Part shown: piece after piece, positions 1 to 8,312 of the stretch
Position numbering within the stretch: the stretch's first letter is position 1
Layout: the number at the start of each line of letters is the position of its first letter
Source: Chlorops oryzae
Taxonomy: Eukaryota; Arthropoda; Insecta; Diptera; Chloropidae
DNA: 64,000 nt
Assembly: GCA_020466095.1 (NCBI GenBank)
Contig: CM035806.1
Location: 160,440,379-160,504,378 of the forward strand
Direction of reading: 5' to 3'
The notes under the pieces: generated by a model
Database searches by the model: none
What the model saw: only the letters and a program-made list of their open reading frames with translations
Told to the model about the DNA's origin: nothing
Translations under genes and position numbers: made by a program

Positions 1-75
1 CTGTTAAGCGGGTACCTCTGTTAAGCGGACACCTCCATTAAGCGGACATATATTTCGGTTCCGCAGGTGTGCGCT
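1..75. repeat. Truncated pogo/Tigger-type element end
   Basis: Three degenerate units of about 17 bp, each built around TTAAGCGGACACCT, run from the window edge. Repeated 'TTAAGCGGACA' blocks are typical of the terminal regions of pogo/Tigger-like DNA transposons in many animals. The terminal CAGT and the TA target site are not visible because the window starts inside the element. Family assignment is by resemblance only. Confidence 0.45.
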
Positions 76-141
76 TAAGAAAGACTACGCTATATTTCAT
101 TTTGCATTAAATTTTTGAATTAAAATTTTACCTGTCATGTT

Positions 142-422
142 GGATTTCTCTCTGTCTATATCTCTCTGTCTTTTCTCTCTTTCTCTTTCTTTCTTTATCT
201 CTCTTTCTCTCTCTTTCTCTCTCTTTCTCTCTCTTTCTCTCTCTTTCTCTCTCTTTGTCTTTCTTTCTCCCTCTTTGTCTTTCTCTCTCTCTCTCTCTTT
301 GTTTTTCTTTCTTTTGCTCTCTTTTTCAATCTCTTGATCTCTCTTTCTCTTTCTTTCTCCCTCTTTCTCTCTTTCTCCCTCTTTCTCTCTCTCTCTCTCT
401 CTCTCTTTGTGTTTCTTTCGCC

Positions 423-460
<38 letters not shown>

Positions 461-612
461 CTTTGTTTTTCTTGCTCTCTCTTTCAATTTCTTGATCTCT
501 CTTTCAATATCTTGATCTCTCTTTCAATCTCTTGAGCTCTCTTTCTCTCTCTTTCTTCCTCTTTCTCCCTCATTCTCCCTCTTTCTCCCTCTTTCTCCCT
601 CGTTCTCCGCCA
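142..612. repeat. Pyrimidine-rich (CT/CTTT)n simple repeat
   Basis: About 470 bp are almost pure C/T on the plus strand, mixing CTCT, CTTT and CCCT phases. The open frames here (Ser/Leu/Phe-rich) are translations of the repeat and not genes. The tract is bounded by ordinary A/T-rich sequence. Confidence 0.9.
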
Positions 613-1198
613 ATGGGTAAACGTTGCTTTATATTCGATCATTATTTAGCGAACTTTTCAAAAAGCCACGCTGATTAGTTCTGAGCTAAGACAAAAAAAA
701 AAAAAACCATGGAACAAGAAATCGGTACGTTTTTTCTAAAATTTTTCCGTGCTCAACAATTGTTTTTAAATGGGTCAAACTGTTAACGAACAGCAACAAA
801 ATATCAAAATGAAATCGAAAAACAAAAAAAAAACAAAAAAATTGAAAAACTATTCTACCAATTATACTTTCCCGATTGCTCGTCTAGTGTTATCAAAAAC
901 TGTTGCAGTTCTTTGTGCAATTGCTTAATTCAACTAGGAGTTTTCAAGTGCTTGCCACATTCTGCGATTCGCTTATTGGCCTGACCCGTTTTGGGCTCCA
1001 TTGCCATTTCCGTTACGCGGCTCTATGGCAGGGCATGCTGCACAATCGTTATTAGCGAAGCACTTAGCAAATCAATGAAGCAAGGAAAAAGTAGGCGAAA
1101 GCAGCGCTTTTCAAGCTGATTTTGTTGAATATCCTGTTATTAACGCGAACAAGCGAATAAATGCACGGTGACGAGAGGACAAGGTATGGGAACAGACG
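613..1198. other. Unannotated A/T-rich stretch
   Basis: Ordinary A/T-rich sequence with poly-A runs. I see no coding signature, TIR or RNA gene. Confidence 0.5.
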
Positions 1199-1205
1199 TT
1201 GGACC

Positions 1206-1257
1206 AGACGAAACGAAACGCAACGCAACGAAACGCAACGCAACGAAACGCAACAAA
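1206..1257. repeat. Short (AACGA/AACGC)n pentamer repeat
   Basis: Alternating AACGA and AACGC pentamers run for about 50 bp. Both strands stay open by chance here, which produces spurious short frames. Confidence 0.8.
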
Positions 1258-1520
1258 ATGTCCGACTGCAAATGCAAAATGCCTTCACAGCTCCATTTTC
1301 AATTTAAATTCGTCATTGTGTGCATTGTTGAAGTTTCGTTGTTGTTGTTGTTGTTTACGTAGCCGTTTAAACAAGTTTCATAACATTTTTGTTTGTCGTA
1401 TTCATTTAATTTCGAAAACATGCAACAAATCGGGAAAAAATCCAACCATCCGAAAATGAAAATTATTAAAGAAGTTTTTCTCTAATAGAAATTTCTATTC
1501 ATTTGAATAAAGATGAAGAC

Positions 1521-1630
<110 letters not shown>

Positions 1631-2190
1631 TTATGGACTTTCATTTTGAATAGGTCCAGCCTATTGACAAGCTTCCCGTCGCGGTCTTATTAAAGAGTAT
1701 ATAAACACGAAACCGATGAGCTTTGATAGCAAAAGACACAATTTCAAAGGGAAGCCATTGCGCTATGCAGATATCATATGTTCGTGAGAATATTCAATTG
1801 AAATTCCAGTTATGAAAATGCAAATAATTTTTTTTTGCTTTCAAAATTGAAGGACGACATAAGTCAGCAAGAACACAAACTCACGTACGCACACACGCAT
1901 AAGTACTACATACATACACACATACTTTGAGTGACCGCAAAGGATTTTTGTGGCGATTCTCCGGATATGTGTAGATGATGTGCATTTTCTCAGGTGTCAT
2001 GAGATGTAAAGTGCAGCTTCCGATGCGAGCCGTTTTCAAGTGAATAAAACGTGCTTAAGTCAAAGACCATGTCAAACACGTAAAATGCTTACGTGATATG
2101 CTTGCGACTGCCCTTTGTACTTCGGTTGGTAAAACGAATAGAGCAATGCGAACAAGAGTTTAATATTCCTGCTGCATTCGATGTTTGCGA
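1631..2190. other. Unannotated A/T-rich stretch
   Basis: Ordinary sequence with short CA-rich patches (around 1875-1925). I see no gene or transposon boundary. Confidence 0.45.
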
Positions 2191-2194
2191 CATA

Positions 2195-2258
2195 CCCACA
2201 CACAGCCACAGACACAGACACAAAAACACAAACACAAACACACCCACACACGCACATA
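2195..2258. repeat. CA/CACAAA-rich microsatellite
   Basis: A degenerate run of CACA, GACACA and CAAACA units. The reading frames across it are repeat translations. Confidence 0.75.
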
Positions 2259-2626
2259 AAAAAGGAGTTTCATAGATACCTACCGTACAGTAATGTGGAG
2301 GTCTTTTTACAAGACAACCTGCACTTACTCCGGAGATGACTAATCAAAACTCAACCATATTTCATACAAAAGAATCGATCAGGCTCTGATAATGAACAAA
2401 AGGCCCTCAAGATGAGATGTGTGAAGATAAATATTTCATAAATTGGAGGAAAACAAAAAACGGCACTGATCTCCAATTGACCAAAAACCACCCACTTTTG
2501 TAGTGGAGTAGTTTCAAGTGGCAAAGATAGTTCAATACCAGCGTTGCCAGATGACCTTTCTTACGAAATGGGCTTTTCATTTTAATTGGCCCCAAAAATG
2601 CTGGATTTTTTTTTTTTTTTACTTAA

Positions 2627-2874
2627 CCCTTTCGCAGCCTCTTTCTTTTTGAAGTTTCATATATTTTTTTGCTTCTATTTAGTTTACTTTAGTCTAAAAA
2701 AAAACAAAAAGCAAATAAATGCATTTTAAAATCTTTTGAGAGGATGGGTAGTAGCCCCTGGGATCAATATGTTCCATTCGTCTAATATGTTGGTACATAT
2801 TACATGGTAACTTTTTAATTTAGTCGTGCTTGAACATTTGCTGTGACATATATAACCCAGCAGGTGCTAAAGGG
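2627..2874. mobile_element. piggyBac-like MITE (248 bp) with TTAA target site
   Basis: The tetranucleotide TTAA at 2623-2626 is followed by CCCTTTCGCA. The mirror end TGCTAAAGGG runs to 2874 and is followed by TTAA at 2875-2878. The inverted ends therefore share CCCTTT-N-GCA. A TTAA duplication with CCCT-type ends is the hallmark of the piggyBac superfamily. The 248-bp interior has no coding capacity, so it would depend on a transposase made elsewhere. A chance palindrome is possible because the TIR is only about 10 bp. Confidence 0.6.
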
Positions 2875-2878
2875 TTAA

Positions 2879-3544
2879 ACTTGTGGCCAAAAATTGGGCA
2901 ACGGGTCTGGCAACGCCGTTTAATATATTAACGAGGAAATTATGAGGACACAATACTGGCATATTTGTTATTATTTGCGGCAAAGTTGGAGAGTAGTTAG
3001 AGAGTTGTCGGAATAAATAAAAAATATACCCCTACAAATTTTTATAGACGACCTTTAAATACTTACAATTTTTAGCCGAGCCATTCTTAGCCGAGAGAAA
3101 AGCCAATATTTCACTCGGTTTATTCTTGACCAGTCAAAATTGTTTAGCAATTCATTCTCAATGAAATTTTTTACTCCTTTCGGCGATTCCTTTTACTTCC
3201 ATTCCTCTTGTTTATGATTAATTTATTTTGTTTCATAGTTTTGGAAAGCCTGCGTAACGTCTTAAATTTCGAAATAATAAATAAAAATTAAATCACGCAG
3301 CATTAGGCCTTACATTCGAGTCCTGATCGTGCGTCATTGAACATACCTACAATATGCGATTTCGAGGTTTGTTTTTTTTTCTGCTCCAAAGGTGGCCGCA
3401 TTGCTTTATTTCTTTTCGATAATCTTCAATCGGAAAATCAAAAAGGCAATAGAATAGAGTATGAACGCAGAGACATAGTGTCAAGTTAAACTGAAATAAG
3501 CAGAACTCTTAAGGTAATGGCACACAAGCGGCCTGTCTACGGTG
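2879..3544. other. Unannotated A/T-rich stretch
   Basis: A/T-rich sequence with poly-A/T runs. No convincing reading frame, RNA gene or element boundary is visible. Confidence 0.45.
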
Positions 3545-3549
3545 CGGCA

Positions 3550-3588
3550 CACAGTGGGATTGCTCCATACATAGAGCGGCAAAAAATA
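3550..3588 (+). promoter_or_regulatory. 23-type recombination-signal-like terminus
   Basis: Heptamer CACAGTG (3550-3556), 23-bp spacer containing CTCCATACAT at spacer positions 7-16, then nonamer-like CAAAAAATA (3580-3588). The heptamer equals the consensus RAG heptamer. The spacer core recurs at the same offset in the orphan end at 5463 and nearly so in the right end of the element at 43134-44394. Confidence 0.6.
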
Positions 3589-3967
3589 GAAGGAATAGTC
3601 CTATCACAATGAAAATTGGTATGCGGATGTAAATTGAGGTCATTAAGATATAAACTAAAATTTATCGAAATCGGTTCACCCCTTCGGGTACCCCCCCATA
3701 GACCCCTACATGCAGTTTTGTATGGCAGCTACATCTAAAACTCAACCGATTTTAATGAAACTTTGTCAGAATGTTGTTTATACTCAAAAACGAATATATA
3801 CAAAAAATGGTTCAAATCTGATAGGCCCTATAGTATAGATGGCATCATAGTTTCGTATGTTCTCACATTCGTAAACAAAAATTTTAATATAATGTTTTGT
3901 TTTTGTAATTTCCTAGTTAGTTCTTAATTTCTTATAAACATTGCCATCAGAAATTATAATAAAGCCT

Positions 3968-4818
3968 TGTTGGGATCTAAGGAAGTGAAGCGCTCAGACG
4001 GGGTCGAGCGTATAAACGTTCCTTTATTCCAATGCTGAGATATAGGAAACCAAGCGCTCAGACAGTGTCGAGCGTATAATAGTTCCTATATTTCCTTTTA
4101 AATAAAAGATTTTATCTAAGGTTTAATCCTTTTATTTAAGGTTTGAATCCTTAGGTCTAAACAGAATTACTTATCCTAACTTGAAACTGCCCTATGCTTC
4201 TGACGTCGTGGCCCGTGGGTGAGTACGCTCGCAGAAGAAGTCGAAGTCCCTTTCCAGTTGTCGAAGCTTCGTTTATATAGGTCAATATTGCTGATCTTGC
4301 AATATTGGAAATTCCCACTGTCCGCGATCGTTGTGGATTCTTCCGGAACACATTGCATAAGCTTGACCGCGACCTTCACCCGCAATTGTACCAACATTGC
4401 CATATTGTTGTTGTTGCTACATGAAGCTATTCCGAGGTTCCTATTGCTTCTTTTGTAGTTGTTATTGTTGTTGCCAGCGATCGGATTGCAATTGTGCATT
4501 CGCTGTGCCAGTGCTGAGATTATACATTCGTGCATATACGGTGCCTGTATTGTTGTTGCTAGCTGTCGCCCTGCAAATGCATGCACCGGGTTTGTGCTTA
4601 ATGCTCTTGTAATTACCAGCGATCGGGTTGCGCATATGCTTATGCTCGTGCTGGTGTTGTTGTTGTAGTAACCAAACTGTCTCTGTCAGCGGTTTTCGCT
4701 AGCCGCTGCTTTTCAGTGGCATGGAATCACCTTGAAGTAGAAATTCATGAATGCAGGTCACTGCCTTTTGTTTTCCGTTTAAGGTGACCACAGGTGAGTT
4801 TGGGAGAGACTCACAACA
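3968..4818. mobile_element. Solo LTR (851 bp) inside the Transib-like element
   Basis: The block starts TGTTGGGATC and ends CTCACAACA, giving the TGTTG/CAACA inverted termini of an LTR. It is flanked by GCCT direct repeats at 3964-3967 and 4819-4822, extendable to GCCTT if the shared T is counted. No second LTR, primer-binding site or gag/pol remains, so this is most simply a solo LTR left by LTR-LTR recombination. It contains a direct repeat of about 66-bp period (AAGCGCTCAGAC units near 3987 and 4053) and several TTG-rich patches. The four- or five-base duplication leaves Ty3/gypsy and BEL/Pao both possible. Orientation was not determined. Confidence 0.6.
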
Positions 4819-5395
4819 GCCTTAATGAATACTGATCATCCTTAACATATGCAATGATTTTTTTCTTAATATCCAGACATTTGCGCGGTGATTTTTAACA
4901 TTAAAATGGACTTTATCGAGACAATCGTAATTGGGCGGTAAATTTTTTTTCATAGATCGTTAGAACAGACTCCAGACTTTTATTTTTTATCAACTTGAAG
5001 ACAAAGCACGACAAAGCATATAAACTTTTTGTCCATTGAAAAAAGGAAAGGCGTCATTTTCGATGTAGAAATTTTGATAGCCCACCTCCTCTTCGATATT
5101 CAATAAAATGCCACAACTTTGAATTCCTTTTAAAAATCAAACTCTAAATTTTAATAAAAAAACACCTTTATAGCATCAGTGGTAGATTTAATCCGAAAAA
5201 AAAGGGAACCAATTTGAAATTTTTTTTTTTAATTTTTCGAAGAAAAAACATTTTCTATCTTTAGCTTAATTTTTTATATAAAAAAATTTTTTTTTTTTTT
5301 TGAAAAAATAGTTTTGAATTATTCTTATCTAGAGTTTTCTCAGTTAGATTAAATCGACAAATCATAAAATTAGGATGGTCAAAAAATCAAATTTT

Positions 5396-5416
5396 TGCCG
5401 CTGAAATCTCACTGTG
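5396..5416 (-). promoter_or_regulatory. 12-type recombination-signal-like terminus (heptamer side)
   Basis: Read on the minus strand: CACAGTG, a 12-bp spacer ending GCGG, then an A-rich nonamer-like block (CAAAAATTT) running to about 5389. The last four spacer bases GCGG are the same in the 12-type end at 43134. Confidence 0.55.
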
Positions 5417-5462
5417 CGGCACCGCAAATGATAACAAAAGCTACACTTCATACGGTGCGGCG

Positions 5463-5520
5463 CACAGTGTCGCGACTCCATACATTCCAGAAAATCAGTG
5501 TTCTGGAACGATATCACTGG
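5463..5520 (+). mobile_element. Orphan Transib-like end (23-type)
   Basis: CACAGTG at 5463-5469 is preceded by CGGCG and followed by a spacer with CTCCATACAT at the same offset as in the left end of the 3550-5416 element. No matching inverted CACTGTG with a CGGCG duplication was found downstream, so this is probably the remnant of a second, truncated family member. A small hairpin (CCAGAA/TTCTGG) follows at 5488-5516. Confidence 0.45.
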
Positions 5521-6028
5521 GCTTTAATGGGTTAAATACGTAAGGTTTTTGGCGAATATGTTTCTATTTGATGTAGTTTTGTTGTAAATGTAATGCTTAT
5601 GCGTTCAATAAAAAGTTAAAATATTTATTTTTTTTTTTTGTTCCCGGGATCTACAACTTCAGAACCCGATATCTCGAAATTGGCCTCTTACTTCGGAAAA
5701 TGACTAGGCCCATTGAAATCAGCGTAGTCGAATTAGGTTTACCCACTAGGACTATACTTTGTTGAGATTTCCGACTAGCACAGTGTGATTATTTGTAAAA
5801 ATTAATTGTGTATTTAACATGAAAAATCGCAAAACCCAGGGGCGTGCAGTAGTTCCAGTATCGCTTTAACCATGGAAACAGCGACGGGGATAAAAAAAAA
5901 AGCAATTGAATTTGAAATATTAATTATGCGCTGTAAATTCATATTATGTATTGGGAAATCACATTCAGCCTTATTTTTTAGAGAAATTAAAATGAACTTT
6001 TTCTGTAAAATCAGTTTCAAAAAACATT
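5521..6028. other. Unannotated A/T-rich stretch
   Basis: A/T-rich DNA with a long T run near 5630. A CACAGTG at 5779-5785 lacks a GC-rich flank and was not counted as a transposon end. Confidence 0.4.
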
Positions 6029-6244
6029 TCATACATATTTATGTATGAAATGAAAATGTAATTCAAAAAATTTTTTGTCGAAGCCAGCGTCCATCTTCCC
6101 GCAAACATTGAACCAAGCGGTCCTTTTATGATGTTTGTTCAAATATTTTTCACTTTCTACATCCCATAGTTCTGAATATTCTTTCACACATGAAATCAAT
6201 TGTTCAATATCAATACCGTCCGTCATTGTGCCGCTCGTCTGCAT
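6029..6244 (-). CDS. Short MADF-domain-like reading frame, probably a remnant or lone exon
   Basis: The 71-codon frame has the start of a MADF (Myb/SANT-like DNA-binding) domain: DIEQLISCVKEYSELWD at residues 12-28, Y34 followed by LNK, then KRTAWFNVCGKM at 40-51, matching the usual pattern L-I-x-x-V, LWD, Y-x-N-K and the second Trp. Residues 55-70 (FDKKFFELHFHFIHKY) could be the diverged last helix, where MADF proteins usually have a KW-x-x-LR-type motif. The frame stops directly after it. MADF proteins bind DNA and occur both as fly transcription factors and as accessory proteins of Harbinger-type transposons. No BESS motif, second exon or clear splice donor was seen, so this may be a decayed copy. 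A second Met is at residue 7. Confidence 0.45.
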   Translation of the reverse strand: MQTSGTMTDGIDIEQLISCVKEYSELWDVESEKYLNKHHKRTAWFNVCGKMDAGFDKKFFELHFHFIHKYV

Positions 6245-6643
6245 TCACCCACTTCTCAACGAATGCTTCTACAAAGCAAAACCGTGGGGTACCGCTGCGG
6301 TGCAGAAAAAATCTCATGCGTCGAAAATTTGCCGCTGGTAAGCAGGCTCGTTTGTGAATGCTTACATTCATTTTTACTGTATTTCTGTATACTTTGAATC
6401 GCGCCGCGCCGCAAAAATCCAGACGAGCGGTTTTACCTTTAGAAATTCAAACCCATGAGGTGATAAAAATTTTACCCAACATGAACACTTATTTAGTTTA
6501 AGAGCGAGTTGGGATCCTTTTGTTATGGAAGGCTTTAATGAAAGACAAATGCACTTCAAATTAAAGTTTTTTTAAAATTCGCAATTTGATTCCAAGGAGT
6601 CACTGAGAATTAGCGGACTATGAAGCTTAGATCGAAGTGGTTC

Positions 6644-7033
6644 CCCTGCAGGAAATGTCAATAGTGAATCTATACTCTTTCTCTACTGACTGCGTCAACA
6701 GTACTACTGACCAGTTATACCCGTCGCAATGCTTTGCGTTATTGACATTTAACATTGAGTTGTCATTGAATGTCAACAGTAGCCCAAAAAACTATTGACG
6801 AACTATTGACGACCTATTGACGTCGGTACTATTATATAGACAAAACGAGTACTCTTTCGCTTTATAAGGAGACACGTTGTTGACATGGTCAATAAAGATG
6901 AACTATACCTCTTGACAGTAAAGTTTCTATAATGACACCGCCCGTAAATACTGTTGACGTTGGAACTAGTTCTCTTGTCTATATTGACGTCAATATAGAC
7001 ATGGGGCCATATGGCGACAGGCTTCCTGCAGGG
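6644..7033. mobile_element. Short TIR element with CCCTGCAGGAA ends and TTGACG repeats
   Basis: The left end reads CCCTGCAGGAAATG and the right end, inverted, CCCTGCAGGAAGCC, giving an 11-bp TIR. The interior is rich in CTATTGACG units (around 6795-6825) and GTCAACAGTA motifs, and contains a perfect palindrome at 6977-7000. It has no coding capacity. No target duplication was found, so the superfamily is unknown. A similar end occurs alone near 52667-52677. Confidence 0.5.
6977..7000. repeat. Perfect 24-bp palindrome
   Basis: A self-complementary sequence with half-site GTCTATATTGAC centred on GACGTC. It could form a cruciform or bind a dimeric protein. It lies near the right end of the TIR element at 6644-7033. 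Confidence 0.9.
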
Positions 7034-7049
7034 TCTTTACCAATTGGCT

Positions 7050-7372
7050 TAAGAGGATATGAGACCTTCAAATTTTCCAATAGACACCTTAATATTGGAG
7101 GCAACCCTTAAAATGCTCCGATCAAACTCCCTTTCGAAATAAGTCTTTCTCAGTTTTTATCCCAAAACCGAATTTCGTCAAGATAGCGCAAAGCGTTCGG
7201 TAAGAAAACATTGTACGGAAAAAGAGACATGCAGACAGAGACAGAAAGACATCCCGATTGACGGAAAAACAGACTGTACTCTCACTGGCCAGAGTGACCG
7301 AATATATCCATGACGCTGATTATTTCTGTTCTAATTAAGATAATCCATGGCCTATCTCTAACGGTTATGTAT
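7050..7372 (-). mobile_element. Decayed Helentron fragment (same type as 27521-28476)
   Basis: Blocks appear in the same order as in the Helentron at 27521-28476: a GGAGG-x-ACCCTTAAA-x-TG-x-TCCGATC block, a degenerate CAGACAGAGACAGAAAGAC tract (the GTCY microsatellite on the other strand), TGACGCTGATTATTTCT, and GGCCTATCTC. Both ends are missing. Confidence 0.5.
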
Positions 7373-7669
7373 GTCATCAATGGAGGAAAGACAGAGCTAA
7401 AAGGGCTCTCTCCAGCTTTGTATGAAAACCAAGTAGAAACTCTTTGTAGTTCTTTAAATGCACTTTTGCAAGATAAGCAATCAGCTGATTCGCGTCAACT
7501 GTCTCAGCTACCTTTTCGGATTCGATGCCACAACACTAAAAATACACCCTTAAAGTTGATAAATGAAATATTATTTTCATTTCGCTTAACTAAATTGTCA
7601 CAATTCCTTCCAGAAAGGATTCAAAATTATATATTTACGCCGACAATATGGGCTACCGTGTTCAAGTAA
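7373..7669 (+). other. Unrecognised open reading frame adjoining the Helentron fragment
   Basis: The frame continues from Helentron-like sequence into about 95 residues of normal composition without simple repeats (for example LSPALYENQVETLCSSLNAL, then PLKLINEILFSFRL). I recognise no domain. It may be a captured exon, an old retrotransposon piece or chance. No initiator of its own is apparent. Confidence 0.2.
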
Positions 7670-7679
7670 CACAAAAAAA

Positions 7680-8218
7680 AAAAATTTTTTTTCAAATGAT
7701 ATGGAGAGAGAAAAATGGTTTAAGCATTTCTGAATTTTTTCTTATATATGTAAGTAGTTCTTAATTTTTTACAGAGCTGGAATGCGGACTAAAACCAATG
7801 GGGAGCGTAATTTCAAATAAATCTTGGAGTGAAGGAAATTTCTTTTTATCATTCTCGTTCTCATCTATTTTTAATTTGAACTTTCATAATCATATTTCGA
7901 GTTGGCGTTTTTGTTCCAACAAAAAGCTCGTGCTCTCAGGGAAATACTTTTGATTTGGTTTAATTATTTATTTCGCTTTCTGTGGCTGTGTCTCTCTGTC
8001 GCTCGCGTTCGCCCGCGCTGCTCTGCGTGTCCGTGTGTCCGTGTGCCCCAGCGATAAGGAACTGAAAATGAAAACAAAGTCTGGCACGAGCACACACTTA
8101 ATATCTATAAACGATTGTATAACTAGCTCTTTTAAGTTCATCCTCAAATTTAAGGTGTCATTTTTCTCGCGCAGTGTTTGCGATCGAAAATTATGGGGAA
8201 AAATGATGTGGCAATGTG
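7680..8218. other. Unannotated stretch
   Basis: A/T-rich, becoming more GC-rich after about 7985. No element boundary seen. Confidence 0.4.
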
Positions 8219-8312
8219 CAGTGCGATGCAGTGTGATGCCGTGTGTGGCGGCCGCATGGCGCACCGTGGTATGATGCGTTGCAGTGCGGTGCGGTGCGGT
8301 GCGGTGGGGTAT
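8219..8312. repeat. GCAGT/GCGGT-rich short repeats
   Basis: Loose repeats of TGCAGTGYGATG are followed by a GCGGT pentamer run near 8286-8306. Short frames across this block on both strands are repeat artefacts. Confidence 0.65.

Larger units (their letters stand above)
3550..5416. mobile_element. Transib-like non-autonomous element with 12/23-type ends
   Basis: The element begins CACAGTG at 3550 and ends with its inverse CACTGTG at 5410-5416. A perfect 5-bp target duplication CGGCA lies on each side (3545-3549 and 5417-5421). Five-bp GC-rich duplications and CAC-N-N-TG heptamers are characteristic of Transib, the superfamily related to RAG1. The left heptamer is followed by 23 bp and then CAAAAAATA; the right, read inward, by 12 bp and then CAAAAATTT. 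A segment near the left end (around 3600-3850) resembles, in reverse orientation, the 145-bp unit of the element at 43134-44394. No transposase frame is present. A solo LTR interrupts the body; without it the element is about 1.0 kb. Confidence 0.72.

Noticed and set aside
5779..5785. CACAGTG as another Transib-like end
   Set aside because: Same orientation as the orphan end at 5463, no GC-rich flank and no GCGG or CATACAT spacer motif. The same applies to CACAGTG at about 40471 (part of a GT repeat), 48172 and 58218.
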